Below are positions 11,482 through 22,923 of a stretch of 64,000 nucleotides of DNA, one piece after another. The stretch spans positions 226,263 to 290,262 of the forward strand of contig VXAI01000097.1 of NCBI GenBank assembly GCA_013399305.1, given 5' to 3'. A model generated the notes under the pieces. The model saw nothing but the letters and a program-made list of their open reading frames with translations. It ran no database searches and was not told the DNA's origin. Position 1 is the first letter of the stretch. Each line of letters starts with the position of its first letter. This DNA is from Rostratula benghalensis (taxonomy: Eukaryota > Chordata > Aves > Charadriiformes > Rostratulidae). A program made the translations under genes and the position numbers.

Positions 11482-11826
11482 TTAACCATCTCTCCAATTT
11501 GGAAGCTTTGCCAATTTCACAGTGGCATGAAATATTGTAAAAGTTTTTACTTCCACTACTGCTAATCCTATTAATAGGCCTATGGTATGTTTAGAGGATG
11601 ATGACAGGGCACATGAATCGTTTGCCGATGAGAAGCCATTGTTGACTATACTGTGCTTTAAATCCTGAGCTTCATCATTAACAGGAATTAAAATGTTGGA
11701 AGTGATGTTCAGAATTGAGATACACCAGTTTGGAATACAAGAGAAATTATTCAATTGCGAAGGGTACACATAAGCTAGATTAAGTCTGAAAAAGGAATAA
11801 CTCTGATTTGCTAACAGTTCAATCAA
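11482..11826 (-). other. Open frame of 114 codons, possibly an old coding relic
   Basis: This frame stands out from chance frames because it encodes four N-glycosylation sequons (NQS, NFS, NIT, NDS) and a hydrophobic stretch near residues 80-95 (GLLIGLAVVEV). That composition suits an exposed or membrane protein such as an old glycoprotein relic, but no specific family is recognised. The solo LTR ending at 11,423 runs on the opposite strand and has its own target duplication, so this frame is not that element's internal region. No splice sites bound it. It may be chance. Confidence 0.2.
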
Positions 11827-12359
11827 GCCATAGGCATCTTCCTGTTCTAGTGTAAGTTTTGCAAGGCTGTTATCCAGTTTCCCTACAAAGTCAATGTTGA
11901 TTTAAGTGCCACTTAAGTTGTTTACCTTTTTACACACACAGTTATCATGCATCTGCCTACTCTGCTAATGCATTTAAGAGTCTGAGTGGATGTAACATAC
12001 AGGCCAACAAGACATGAGGTTTGAGTAAAGTACAGTGGAGTCTAGATAGGACACTCACACTCCAGTTTGTTTGACCTGCCTTGTAAAGCATCTTGAGATG
12101 TGACTACATTAGAGTAATCACTCTTAGAGTGTTAGCTCTTGTCTGCTACTTACATCTTCTGAAGATTAGGCAACTACATAGCTTTATTGAGGTCTGTTGT
12201 AAGGTGGCAAACCAATACAGACAGTTTAACCTCCTCCTCTGATTTTGTTCTGTTATTGCATGAAATGAAAATAATTTGGTTTGAGAACACTGTTATAGAT
12301 GAGTTATTTGAAGTCTTTGCTTTGAAATCTTTGCCTCTGTGGATAAAGGAGGAACACAT
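11827..12359. other. Unique DNA, no gene recognised
   Basis: No repeat or exon was recognised. The stretch ends at the sharp rise in G+C that starts the next block. Confidence 0.45.
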
Positions 12360-12765
12360 ACCCTCATGAGATATGTGATTGCATGTGTGGATGGTGTCAG
12401 GGAGCTGTGAGGACTGGCAGATCCCTGGAGCCAAGTGCCGGGAGGCAGAGGGGATCCCCATAGGCCTCACCAGCCAGGCATCAGGAGGGCAGCTAGGGAC
12501 AGCCCCACACATCATCAGGCACCTCTGTAGGTGGTGATGTTGACTTGGTTGCTGGGCCTGGATCAGCAGGGCCAGGGCCCAGCTGTGGTGGAGCTGGAAA
12601 CATCTGCTGTTGCAACGTCACTGAGACAGGGACTGGCAGCTCTGGGCTCAGCTGGAATGGGGTCCTGGGCCATGGGGTAAGGGGGAGGGGAGGCCCCGAG
12701 AGAGGTCAGATAGGGCCACTGAGGGCCAGTATTGCCCTTAGTGCCCCGACATTTAATGACCCGTA
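12360..12765 (-). repeat. GC-rich island, related to the one at 34.6 kb
   Basis: About 400 bases of much higher G+C than the surroundings. Read on the minus strand, it shares ordered blocks with the plus strand at 34,575-35,060: CCCCATTCCAGCTGAG (CCCCATTTCAGCTCAG there), a CTGGCC...TGCTGATCC segment, AGAGGTGCCTGATG (AGAGGTGCCCGATG there) and GCTGCCCT. Shared order in inverse orientation suggests two diverged copies of one interspersed repeat, with internal deletions in this copy. The family is not recognised. The open frames inside (12,174-12,515 and 12,563-12,775 on minus, 12,545-12,808 on plus) overlap each other and are treated as composition effects. Confidence 0.45.
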
Positions 12766-14290
12766 TGTAAAACATAAGAGGTCAGTTTGTTTTTATCAGA
12801 AAGAATAGTTACATGCTTCTTGGTCTTCTAAGCTGATGACCTTTCTTTTCACATTGTGTTCCCTAAGATAAAAGAAACCGGCGAGGAAAAAATAAAGAAG
12901 CATTAGTCTGAGGAACCAATTTTGATGTTTCCTATATATGCTAGCAAAAAAAAAGGGGATGAAAATATACTTTGTCATCAATTTTTAAAAATAAACAACT
13001 TAATTTCCAAATAAAGCACTGCAGACTCTAGTTACTTCAAAAGTCAGAATATTGCACTTGTTACTTTTGTCTTGGTGTTCAGGAATCAAATGACACCCTG
13101 TTCTATTTTACATGGAGATCTGTTGCTTGAGGAATGTATTGCGGATTGGTTGAAACAGTGAGGTATGTTGCCCACTGTGCTACTCGTTTCTTACCTTTGC
13201 TTTCAGAAGTTAACTGCTATACAAACCCATCTTTTTCTTATCAGCATTAGTATATCAAAGCATCAAGGGCGATCTATACATACTTGTCATGACTGTTATT
13301 AAAGCATATCTTCAAAATCTCAGTAATACAAACCATCTCAACTTATTCATGACATTAGTTCTTCACAAATAGAATAAGTTGGTATTTTTCGTTTACTTAT
13401 CTACAAGGCTTTTTAATGTGTGATTTAATTTCACAGCTGCATAAACATAACATCAAAAATCAACACATTTAAAACACTCAGGTAAAATAAGAGACAACTT
13501 ACTACCATGAAATGGCAAAGCACCTATGAACAGATAAATTTGAATTGTGAGCTGAGCAGTAAAAGAATCTCTCTTAATAAGGAATTACATACATTTTGAG
13601 TTTAATTACAATAGGGCCTGTCACTGTAAGATTAATGATGAGCAGTTTTTCACTTCAAACACTTTCAATTGAATTAAGATAGTACCATTATTCTTAGAGA
13701 GATAAGGTCAAGCAAATGAGGCAAAAGTGGGAAAAAAATGGAAAACGAAACTGTACTGAAATGAGAGAACATTCTGTAAGAAGTCAGGACCTTAAAATGC
13801 ATTACAGGACTCATATTTACCATTTTTATAGACTGCTATGTAAAATATTGAAGTACGATGATAAAATACTAAGAATTTTTATGTGTTTTTTGTTAACCAT
13901 GCAACATTGTGGGACCTAGGACCATTTGCAGAATAATGAATCAGAAATAATTTGTACATTTGCATCTCGTTCTCCTTTCTGGGAATGAGATAAACTTTTC
14001 TAGATCTCATACATTACTTTTTCAGTTAGATACTATATATCAGCACTTGTGTGCAAGGAGGACATTTGACTGCATGGTATTCAACTCTGAATTGTTGACT
14101 CTGAGCTTATTTTCCAATGCACAGGATAATGCAGCCTTGGGAGTCATTGTAATTTGTCCTTAACACCTTGCAAGGGGCAGCAACATTCTCCCTTAGGGAA
14201 GAGACATTTAAAGGAAGAAAATCTCAAAGGATTGTTGTTACCTCTCCTCTTATCTCAGAACCTGAGAAGAGGTTGTAGGACCCTTAATCT
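12766..14290. other. Unique AT-rich DNA
   Basis: No repeat or gene was recognised. The short open frames have no motif or splice context. Confidence 0.45.
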
Positions 14291-14497
14291 TCATTTGTAA
14301 CCTCTTTTCTGGAGTCTTTGCATTTGAGTGAGCAGATTCTCAAAGTTATTGTAGCCTTTATTTGAATCAGGAACTATAGTTTTCAAATGCTGTACCATAA
14401 ACTCTTTACCATAAAAGTAAACCACCTGAGTACACATACGGGGGAAGTGGAAGTTAAATGCTTTATTCACTAACCCTTCTAGTGGAAAATCTTCCAT
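14291..14497 (-). other. Short open frame of 68 codons, unknown
   Basis: The frame reads like ordinary soluble protein rather than low-complexity sequence. It contains FPRMCTQVVYFYGKEFMVQH and a basic end QMQRLQKRGYK. There is no recognised family and no splice acceptor. A start near 14,497 (TTG or GTG by the frame rule, not ATG) is weak. It could be a fragment of an old element or chance. Confidence 0.12.
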
Positions 14498-14703
14498 TAG
14501 GCATAGACTGGGTTACTTTACATTTGATTCTAAACTCTTCATGAAGTGTTAAAATAAAATTTAACCAGGCCCTAATAAAAAAGTTAAGGGACTCTTATTT
14601 GTAATCACATTTCCTTTTAATACAACTTGTGTTTCAGTTTTCTGTGTTTGATATCATCAGAGTTCATCCTCTTCTACTCTTCTTACTAATCCTGGTCTTT
14701 TGA
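14498..14703. other. Unique DNA before the T/G tract
   Basis: No gene or repeat was recognised. Confidence 0.4.
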
Positions 14704-14926
14704 ATTTTATTTTTTTTTCTTTGGTTTTTTGTTTTTTTGTTTTTGTTTTTGTGTGTTTGTTTTGTTTGCTTTTTGTTTTGTTTTGTTTGTTTGTTTTTAT
14801 TTGTCTTTTTTATTTTGGTTTTTTTGGTTTTTTTGTTTCTTTGGTATGGTTTGGTCTTTTTGTTTTCTTTTGTTTTGGGGTTGGGTTTTTTTGCTTTTGT
14901 TGGTTTTGTTCAGTTGGGTTTTTTTG
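14704..14926. repeat. T/G low-complexity tract, (T3-7 G)n type
   Basis: About 220 bases made almost only of T with single or paired G. Rare C appear in TTTCTTT or TTGCTTT and rare A. It has no fixed period but tends to TTTTG and TTTTTTG units. The three phenylalanine- and cysteine-rich open frames over it (14,700-15,020 and two others) are produced by the composition and are not genes. Confidence 0.9.
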
Positions 14927-17158
14927 CGTAGTATTACAATATTTAAAAAATGCATATTTCTATTTGCCTTGTGTGGACTTTATGTCAGCTTTTGGTCATT
15001 ATTGCCCTGACCTCTTTTGATATCTCTGAAGGTCTCTGTTATCTTTATTAATGTAAATATATGTTCAAAACCATGTAAAATATATGGCAAAATATGCTGC
15101 AATTCTTTTTTGAGAAATCACATCAAAGGTTAGATATTTTCAGAGGGAATCAGGTTCTTCAGCTTATGAGGATAACTCAAAGAATAATAGTATAAAGATT
15201 GTAATAATTATGTAGAAATATGCTTTCTGTCTTTATTGATATCTGTCTCTAAGAGAAAATCTCTAGGGAGAGAGCAGAATCTGGTTTATACTTGGCTGTA
15301 CCCAGAAGCAAGCACAGGTAATGCATTAGCAATTTACCTTGTTAACTCTCTTAATTCAGCACATAATCTCACATTCCTTTCAGTCTACAAGCTAAAGAAG
15401 GTATTCAATCTTCCTGATTGCTGATAGAATAAATGAATTAATAAACATGATTTTAGGTTTTAATTAAATTAATATAATTTGCTGTAATCTGCAAGAGAAC
15501 AATAGGGCTAGTTTTTCAGCCCACTTTGATAATAAATTAGTTTGTCTAAGAGCTGGTGCTTATTCTGAGCTCTTCTGAATGTGAATCACTTATACAGGCA
15601 TTTAAAACAGAATCATCTTTCAAATTCTCATTACTTGGGCATAGCTGTTTCACACTCTTGTTGAAAATAATGCATAAACCTTTTTACATGCAACTTCATA
15701 TCAGGAAAACACAAACAAACACTTCTTGTTTATTAATGTAATCTCCAAGAATAAAATGTATCTTTCAACAAGCATTATGTAAAATATAAAGTTTCCTTCT
15801 ACATAAGAAAAAGGAAGAACACCTAAACCTTCAGCGATAACAAGTCAAACACTGAATCCCAGAGGATACATAGATCTGAAGATGTTACTGACTCAATGAA
15901 CAGTGCCAGGATAGCACAGGGAGCATAGCTCAAAGATGCAGCTAATATAGAAAGAATTATATTAAAAAAACATTGTTTATTTATATATCCATAAACATTT
16001 CCACCAGCATCCAGTGATATAAGAATCCAGATAGGAATTTCGTAATAAAAATTGGTGCATAGTAAAATTTGGGACTGTGGGTTTTGAAACTGATCCTTTA
16101 TGTATCAGAATAAATGGGATTTCTCTATAAAGTGCTATACTTTGGGTTTACTGAAAATATTTCCAATTTATATACTCTCTTGTGATCATGGTGGGGTACA
16201 GCAGGTTCTGAAAAGCAATTACAAAAACCCCCTTCTTATTAACAGTTATAATCAGGATTAAATAATAGTTACTATTGCTAACAAAAATATCAGTAATAAT
16301 AATCTGTCCGTCAGTGTCAGATGTACCGTTAAGTACGTCAGATAGATTCTGTAGAAAGTTGGTAATGTGAGAACTGTGACGTTCTCAGCTGCTCATCTGC
16401 AGTTGCTATATTTTATGCTATATGATGTGACACATTGCAAATCCTTGTACAGTCGTAAGAGTTTAAATTAAACTGAGAATATGAACTTGGAAGAGGTGTC
16501 CAAGAACTTAGTCTTTGCTTAACTCAGGATATATTAAATAAGGAAAATACTTTCCACCGGAGGCTGTCCAGGATTGTATGGTCTTGTTGTGGGGAGAGCC
16601 AAAGGGAGAACTGGGTTTGCCAGCTATAAAGCAGTTTTAAATGTAGACATAACAGAAGTTCAGGAAAGAGTTTCTTCATTAAAATATTTCAAAACAAATA
16701 CTCCACAGAAAAAATGCATATAGGAGCTAAGGAACCCTAAGTTCAATAAAAGAAATCCAGAGATGTGGCAGCAGTTTCTGTGTTCCTTGTTTATAAGGAT
16801 GTGCACTTTGTTGCTTCTCTTTATTGATACCTTGACTTATCAGCCCTCCAGACAATTGTTTAGGGTTTTTTTCAATCAATTGCCTAACGTTTTCTGTCTC
16901 CTCTAACTGTTTGCTTTAGAGAATCTATGATGTGGAATGCTGTTCGGTGTTTCCAAAAATCTAATTTGCACCCATTACTCTTTAGAGGGCTTAACTTTTG
17001 TTACCCACACAGAATTATTGTCGATAATAGTATGATGTCCTGTTTTCTCTTCTTTTTAAAAAATTTATTCATTTTTGACACCTGTAGGCATATTTATTAT
17101 TTTTTTCTTGTTTTCCTTAAATACACGTGAAAAATCTTTTATTAACATTTAGATTTAC
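14927..17158. other. Unique AT-rich DNA
   Basis: No repeat or exon was recognised. The sequence is strongly AT-rich with many TAAT and AATAA runs near 15,420-15,480. Confidence 0.45.
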
Positions 17159-17160
17159 CT

Positions 17161-17179
17161 TTTATTTATTTATTTATTT
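17161..17179. repeat. (TTTA)n microsatellite
   Basis: Almost five units of TTTA without interruption. Confidence 0.85.
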
Positions 17180-17561
17180 GGTGTCTGGGTTGGATTGGGT
17201 TCTGGGCATATAGAGTTTACCTACACTATTGTTCTGCAGAATCCCTTATATTTCTTAAGTATCTTTCATATGAGCTGAATCTTTACACATACAGTTTTCA
17301 AACATTATTAGAATTGTTGTATAACATCTGTTTGAACATTTTTCCAGGGAATAGTTAACATTTACATTGCTGAGATCTAGGAGCCTCAGAATATGACATG
17401 TTTATTTTCTAGGGTAAAATAGACCATTCATAAAGGTTTTTACTTAATGAGCCATATATGTAAGAATATGTGTGTATTTTAATTCCAGTGATGCCACATC
17501 CCATTGTTTCTGCACATTAGCAGAATGTAGCATTAGCATGTCAACAGAATTGGTCATTCAG

Positions 17562-18258
17562 GGTCTTCTCTGAAAAGGACCTGGGGGTGTTGGCTGACAG
17601 ACAGTTTAACATGAGCCAGCAAGTGTGCCCAGGTGGCCAACAGCAACCTGGCTTCTACCGGGAACAGTGTGGCCAGCAGGAGTAGGGAAGCGAATGTGTC
17701 CCTGTACTTGGCACTGGTGAAGCCTCACCTCAAGTACTGTGTTCAGTTCTGGGCCCCTCACTACAAAAAGGACAGTGAGGTGCTGGAGCGTGTCCAGAAG
17801 ATGCGTGTTCACCATCTACCTAGCTGGTGAGGAGTCTAGAGCACAAGTCATATGAGATGGGGCTGAGGGAACTGGGCATGTTTAGTTTGAAGGAGGCTGA
17901 GGGAAGACCTCATTACCCTCTACGACTACCTGAAGGGAGTTTGTAGAGAAGTGGGTGTTGGCCTCTTCTCCCAAGTGAATAATGACAGAACCAAAGAAAA
18001 TGGTCTGAAGATGTGACAGGGGAGGTTCAGATTAGATATTAGGGAGAATTACTGTACTGAAAGAGTAGTCAGGCACTGGAACAGCCTGGAGGAGGAGGTG
18101 GCTGAGTCACCATCCCTGGAGGTGTTTAAGAAATGTGTAGATGTGGCACTTCAGAGCATGCTCTAATGGCCGAGATTGTGGGGCTTTTTTGTGTGTGTTT
18201 GGTTGGGCTCCGTGATCTCAGAGCTCTTTTCCAACCATGTTGAGTCTGTGATTCTGTT
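17562..18258 (+). mobile_element. CR1 LINE, longest forward copy
   Basis: This copy covers the end of ORF2 and the 3' untranslated part. It starts near CTTCTCTGAAAAGGACCTGGGGGTG, passes the ORF2 end (17,633-17,830), then GGCTGAGGGAAGACCTC, TTCTCCCAAGTGAATAATGACAG and GGCACTGGAACAGCC. It ends in GAGTCTGTGATTCTGT at about 18,258. The last 100 bases are diverged (TTGGTTGGGCTCCGTGATCTC...CTTTTCCAACC), typical of one CR1 subfamily. It is 5'-truncated and not capable of movement. Confidence 0.93.
17633..17830 (+). pseudogene. CR1 ORF2 reverse transcriptase, C-terminal remnant
   Basis: The frame encodes the conserved C-terminal part of the CR1 ORF2 protein, with [20 protein letters not shown] followed by a KKD..EVLERVQ segment. 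In intact CR1 this follows the reverse transcriptase domain and leads into the ORF2 end. Here the frame is lost after ERVQ: the usual RRATKM continuation is replaced by a shifted reading, and a stop follows. The endonuclease and the catalytic part of the reverse transcriptase are absent because the copy is 5'-truncated. Confidence 0.85.
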
Positions 18259-18372
18259 ACGTAGGGCATCTTCAGTAGCTGAAGATTGCAATTATTTCAG
18301 TATCAGATTCCCAGCTTCTTATTTGCTCTAGGGTTTTGGTAGCAATTACATAATTAATAGCAGAAAATTGAA
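18259..18372. other. Unique spacer after CR1
   Basis: Short AT-rich stretch. Nothing was recognised. Confidence 0.4.
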
Positions 18373-18645
18373 TCAGAGGATCAATAAATAAAAACTAAGA
18401 GTGACCCTGCTATAGCCCTGTATGTTCTTGCCGAAGGAGTTGAAGAGACCAGCATCACCATGGGGCTGGTAATACGCTCTCCCACTTTTGTACTTGGAGG
18501 GCAGATAAACAGCGTCATCAGCAAAGAGAGTAGTGAAACCACCTACTTCCAGTGTACAGGAGCAGCTAAGGCAATGCAGCTTTAAGATACTCTTGGCAGA
18601 GCCAGAAGGTACTCTTGGCACAGAGCTTGCACAAATTAAATCCAC
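18373..18645 (-). other. Open frame of 90 codons with an FADD motif
   Basis: The block is richer in G+C and CpG than its flanks. On the minus strand it encodes GGFTTLFADDAVYLPSKYKS followed by GRAYYQPHGDAGLFNSFGKN. A hydrophobic residue pair before F-ADD resembles motif C (catalytic YADD or FADD box) of non-LTR reverse transcriptases, but the flanks do not match CR1. The other conserved motifs are not visible. It could be a relic of another LINE type, a fragment of a processed pseudogene, or coincidence. No strong GT donor follows the protein-like part. Confidence 0.22.
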
Positions 18646-20548
18646 TCAAGGAAAATGTGAGTGTTTTTCCCCTCCTAGACCATAGCTTCTAGTCAGCTCT
18701 TGTTGTATACCTAGTTTAGTGCAAATGTATTATTCTAGTATTGTATTTGGAAATACGCATCCTTCTCTGCTTTTTGAACATTATCGTGAAGCTTAATCTT
18801 TTCTACTGTAAAATGATCTGTAAATAATAAACTAGTTAAAGGTCATGAAAACATCTTATGTCCTCATGGAGATCACTTGAAACACATCAACCCCAAAATA
18901 CCCCACAGGAAGCATGTTTGAGGAGAGAATTGGCCTACAAATGGGCAAATTATAATGTTCATAATTAAATAGAATACTGTATATCCATTTTCTTTGAAAG
19001 ATAAAGTGCTCTTCTTTGAGTAATATTCAATCCAAACTGTTATTTATCATGAAATGACAAAATAAATAACTCAGAACTTAAAGTAGAATAAAGAAATTTG
19101 GATTGTCATCCCAATATTTTTCTCAACTTTGTTCCGTGCAAGACAAATAGTTGTGAGTTCAAAAGCCTAGTGGAGATCTTTGGCACAAGGCTCTTTTGAC
19201 TGATGAAGCTAACATTCATTATGTTTCTGTGGATGTAGTGGAGATAAGTTTTAGTGAAGGAGAATAGCTTGTGAGACAGCACAGCCAAGTGTATGTACAT
19301 ACCCATGCACAGAGTAGATGCAACTGGTGTTCATCAGAGAAGCCCTGAGGGCTACAGAAGACAATCAGACACTGCTACTGAGGATACTGCAGTTGTAACC
19401 TGCACGGCCACAGTTCATCTGTGTAAAAGAGGTGGTATTCCTATGAGGTCTGACACAGCTCTGTCTTCTTTGATATGGCTGATGTATGTTTATATTTAGA
19501 TGATATTTGAACCATGTATTTTTTGTGTACATGGCTGCCTTTCTGAAAATGGCCTTGCACCCTTATTGTACTTGTATTATTTTGAGGGTAAAAAAACCCA
19601 ACAACAAAATCCCAGTATCCTTTCTATATAATTAACCATAACAGCATGATAGGTGGCCAATACTTGTTATGAAGATAGCGTTGATCAGAGTGCCTTGAAA
19701 GAAAAAGGAAAAAATAAAAGTGCAACAGCATACTGTCCATAAATCAGAAAGCTTCACTTACTAATTTATAATGAAATGTTTTTAATACATTGCATTGCTA
19801 ATGCATTGAAACCATACATTTTCTTTGCCTGGGGTGGTGTTTAACTCTGATGACAATAAATCTGGATATACAGGTAGTACTACTCTCTTTAGTTCATAAA
19901 TTTAGTAAACAGAAGAGTTTCCGAAAATATAAACTGCAGATATAGGACTCCCTCTAGACAGAAAAGCAATATAGTAAATATGAAGTTCTCCTTTTGCACA
20001 GTTCTTTTATGAAAAGGTATATAGCTCCTCTCATTCAATATATTCAAAACTGTGTCTTTCACTCTAAATCATCTGACATGCTACAACCAATGTATGTTGT
20101 ATTATTCTGAGATTATATTAACAAAATGCAAACTGTAAGATAATCATTATTCTAATATCTCTTAGATTTTGAGGGCCAAATATAAGTAATTCAAAATTGT
20201 ATGCTCACTTTGAGCTTGAGTTTTATTGTATAAACTGTAATTTGTAAGTTCATAAAAATTAAGTAAAAAATATGGATTTAAACAAGGTTGTTTTAAAACA
20301 AAGCTGAAAGAAGAATATACCACATACAGCAATTTTTCAGTATTTCTTTACCTTTATTGTGGTATAATTGATACAAAATATCCTCTGAATTCAATACTTT
20401 TCTCATTTTTGCCCCAAGTCAAAACCATTAAACCATCCCAACACAAAACACAGAACAGTTATGGTGGATTATGCTTTTTTTCTCTATAAAATAAGATCCA
20501 TATTATGGAGACTGCATGTTCAGCCTTTTTTCCTCAACTCAGCACCTC
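18646..20548. other. Unique AT-rich DNA
   Basis: No gene or known repeat was recognised. Open frames at 19,106-19,306 (-) and 19,293-19,499 (+) lack motifs and splice context. Confidence 0.45.
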
Positions 20549-20601
20549 CTTTTCCCTTTTCCTTTCTCCTATTTTCCTTTTTCCTTTTTTCTTTTTCTTT
20601 T
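20549..20601. repeat. Pyrimidine-rich tract, (CTTTT)n-like
   Basis: About 50 bases of C and T only, except one A, with loose units of CCTTTT and CTTTTT. It underlies two F/S-rich open frames, which are composition effects. Confidence 0.8.
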
Positions 20602-20765
20602 ATGGAAACACACTGCAAAGTAGGCTTACAATGTACCAAACAGTCCCTCACAGTTGTATACATACAGTGGTTCAGAAGAGCTCATTTTGGAGATCAGCAT
20701 ATGGTCTGGCTTTCACATCTTTGATATGAAGCACATCTGTCGTGCTTCTGTAGCTCCAAACAGCA

Positions 20766-20956
20766 GAACAGGTTGCCCAGAGAGACTGTGTAGTCTATTT
20801 CCATAGTTGTTTCCATAGTGTTTTCAAGACCTAACTGGATAAAGCCTGAGCATCCTGGTCTGATCTCACAGATGACCCTGCTGTGAGCAGGAGGTTGAGC
20901 TACAGACCTCCTGAAGTCCTTTCTAGCCTGAATTATCCCATGCTACTATGATTCTG
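20766..20956 (+). mobile_element. CR1 LINE, 3' end fragment
   Basis: The CR1 3' segment begins at GAACAGGTTGCCCAGAGAG. It passes CTCACAGATGACCCTGCTGTGAGCAGGAGGTTG and CCTTTCTAGCCTGAATTATCC and ends ACTATGATTCT. It is heavily truncated and about 190 bases long. The order of blocks and the end motif make the family clear, though the copy is diverged. Confidence 0.85.
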
Positions 20957-22166
20957 GGGAAGTTTAGAAGTTCTTACAGGGCAAATTCACATGTACACGT
21001 TATGCAGAGACACTAGAGAGGCATGTCTCAGGAGCACAGTATTGTGCCAAGTAATAGGACGCCATAATGTGACAGTTTTGAGGATACCTGAGCTGCTATT
21101 TTTTTAAGCCAAAAAGAAATTGCTTCATAATTTCTGAACAAAGCCTATGATTTTAGCTGCCTTCCTTAAAGAGAATTGGGACACTCAAAACGTGACACTG
21201 CTCTGCTCATGAAAAATTGCTTTTATTTCTTCTGTAATTAACACAGTAACAGTAACCACTGCTATGGTTGAAGGAGCTGCTCTAAACTCCTGAAGTGAAA
21301 CCTGGGTGGGTGTGTGATACCAACTTTTATTTAAAGATTCCAGTACTTCATTGTTTTACTTACAGCTTTGGTTTAGATCACTTTAGCATTGTATTACTTA
21401 AGTTGCAATGCAAGTAATTTTGCATTTCACAGAATTCTTCATTAAATGAGTATGATTTTAATTTTATTCTTGCTTAGACTTCTGTGGATCTCAAGCTGCT
21501 GTCTGTGTTAATGGCATTTGCCCATCCCACCATTTCCCAGCTTTTTGTCCTTCTACCTTTCATGTCCACTGAAGCAGTGCCCTTGGCCACATTCCATCTC
21601 CATTCTTCATGCATAACTAAACAAGCTTTCTTTTTCTTACTACTGTTATGAATTGGCTTTGGGGTTGTTTTTTTTTGTGTTCTGTTGATTTAATTTAGCT
21701 CATGGTCATATTGTTAAAAGAATTGCAATAAATTCTTCTGCTTTCTAATTCAAAATATAATCTGTAATTATTATGGTTTATAGACACAATTCAACAGTGC
21801 TGAAAAGACCTTGAGTAACCTCCTTTTGTTGGCATTACTGTTGTTGCCAAAATAATCTTCTGAACTACCAAACAGCATTCACAGAAATTTTCAATGACCA
21901 AAGCAAGGTGAAAAATCTGCTATCATATTATTAGGATAGAGAAACACCTGTTTCAAGAGTTTTTCCTCTAAATGATGACTACTTTTCTACTAAAACTCAT
22001 GCCAGTCTAAAGTACAGTGACAGTGATATGATTTATCTTTGCATGTTGTTTAGATGTTGCTCATGCTAAAAATGAAAGTCTTTGTTTTACTAGTTTCTTT
22101 AGTCTCATCTTGACCTTTATTTTTGTCTGAATTCACAAGTAAACAGAATTAAATACAGCAGTCTTA
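20957..22166. other. Unique DNA, no gene recognised
   Basis: AT-rich spacer between a CR1 and an LTR. No exon or other repeat was recognised. Confidence 0.45.
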
Positions 22167-22270
22167 TGTCCTGGTTTCAGCTGGGATAGAGTTAATTTTT
22201 TGCCTAGTAGCTGGTATAGTGCTGTTTTTTGCATTTAATATGAGAATAATGTTGATAACACACCAATCAG

Positions 22271-22577
22271 AGAATCATAGAATGGTAGGGGTTGGAAGGG
22301 GCCTTTGGAGATCATCTAGTCCAACCTCCCTGTCAAAGCAGGTTCACCTAGAGCAGGCTGGACCCAGATGCATCCAGGTAGCTTTTGAATATCTCCAAAG
22401 GAGGAGACTCCACAACCTCTCCGGGCAGCCTGTTTCAGTGCTCTGTCACCCTGAAAGTAAAGAGACTGTTGAGACAGAACATGCTGTATTCCATAGTGTT
22501 CCACCAGGCACTACTGAGAAGAGTCTGGCCCCATCCTCTTGATACCTATACTTTAGATATTTATAAGCATTAATAAT
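22271..22577 (-). mobile_element. CR1 LINE nested inside the LTR
   Basis: This reverse CR1 copy begins, on the plus strand, with AGAATCATAGAATGGTAGGG, the reverse complement of the CR1 3' terminus. It continues with TTTGGAGATCATCTAGTCCAACC, the CAACCTCTCCGGGCAGCCTGTT block and GAGTCTGGCCCCATCCTCTTGA, ending at TTTAGATATTTATAAGCATT. The LTR sequence resumes directly after it with AATGTTTTAGTTGTTGCTAAG. The CR1 is therefore younger than the LTR. It is 5'-truncated, as usual, and has no coding capacity. Confidence 0.92.
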
Positions 22578-22755
22578 GTTAATGTTTTAGTTGTTGCTAA
22601 GCAGTGCTTATACAAAGGCAAGGACTTTTCAGCTTCTCATGGCCTGCCATGGAGTAAACTGGGGGTGCACAATAAGTTGGGAGGGAACACAGCCAGGACA
22701 GCCGACCCAAAATGTCCAAAGGGATATTCCATACCATATGATGTCATGCTCAGCA

Positions 22756-22761
22756 TATAAA
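22756..22761 (+). promoter_or_regulatory. TATA box of the solo LTR
   Basis: TATAAA lies after ATGTCATGCTCAGCA, matching the U3 core position in this LTR family. Present activity is unknown. Confidence 0.55.
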
Positions 22762-22917
22762 CTGGGGGAGTTTGCCAGGGAGCAGCTGATGCTCAGGGAC
22801 TGGCTGAGGATTGGTCAGCAGATGGTGAGAAATTGCACTGTGCATAATTTGGTGTTTTATTATTATTGTTACTGTTGTTGTTGGTTTTATTATTATTGCA
22901 CTTTCCTTTTCTGTCTT

Positions 22918-22923
22918 AATAAA
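22918..22923 (+). terminator. AATAAA polyadenylation signal of the LTR
   Basis: AATAAA lies about 160 bases after the TATA box and is followed by TTGTCTTTATCC, as expected for the R region of this LTR family. Confidence 0.6.

Noticed and set aside
12174..12808. Three overlapping frames in the GC-rich island
   Set aside because: They occur on both strands, contain no known domain and follow from the lack of AT-rich stop codons.
14700..15020. Open frame of 106 codons rich in F, C and L
   Set aside because: It lies on the T/G low-complexity tract and the other frames of the same strand are open too, so composition explains it.
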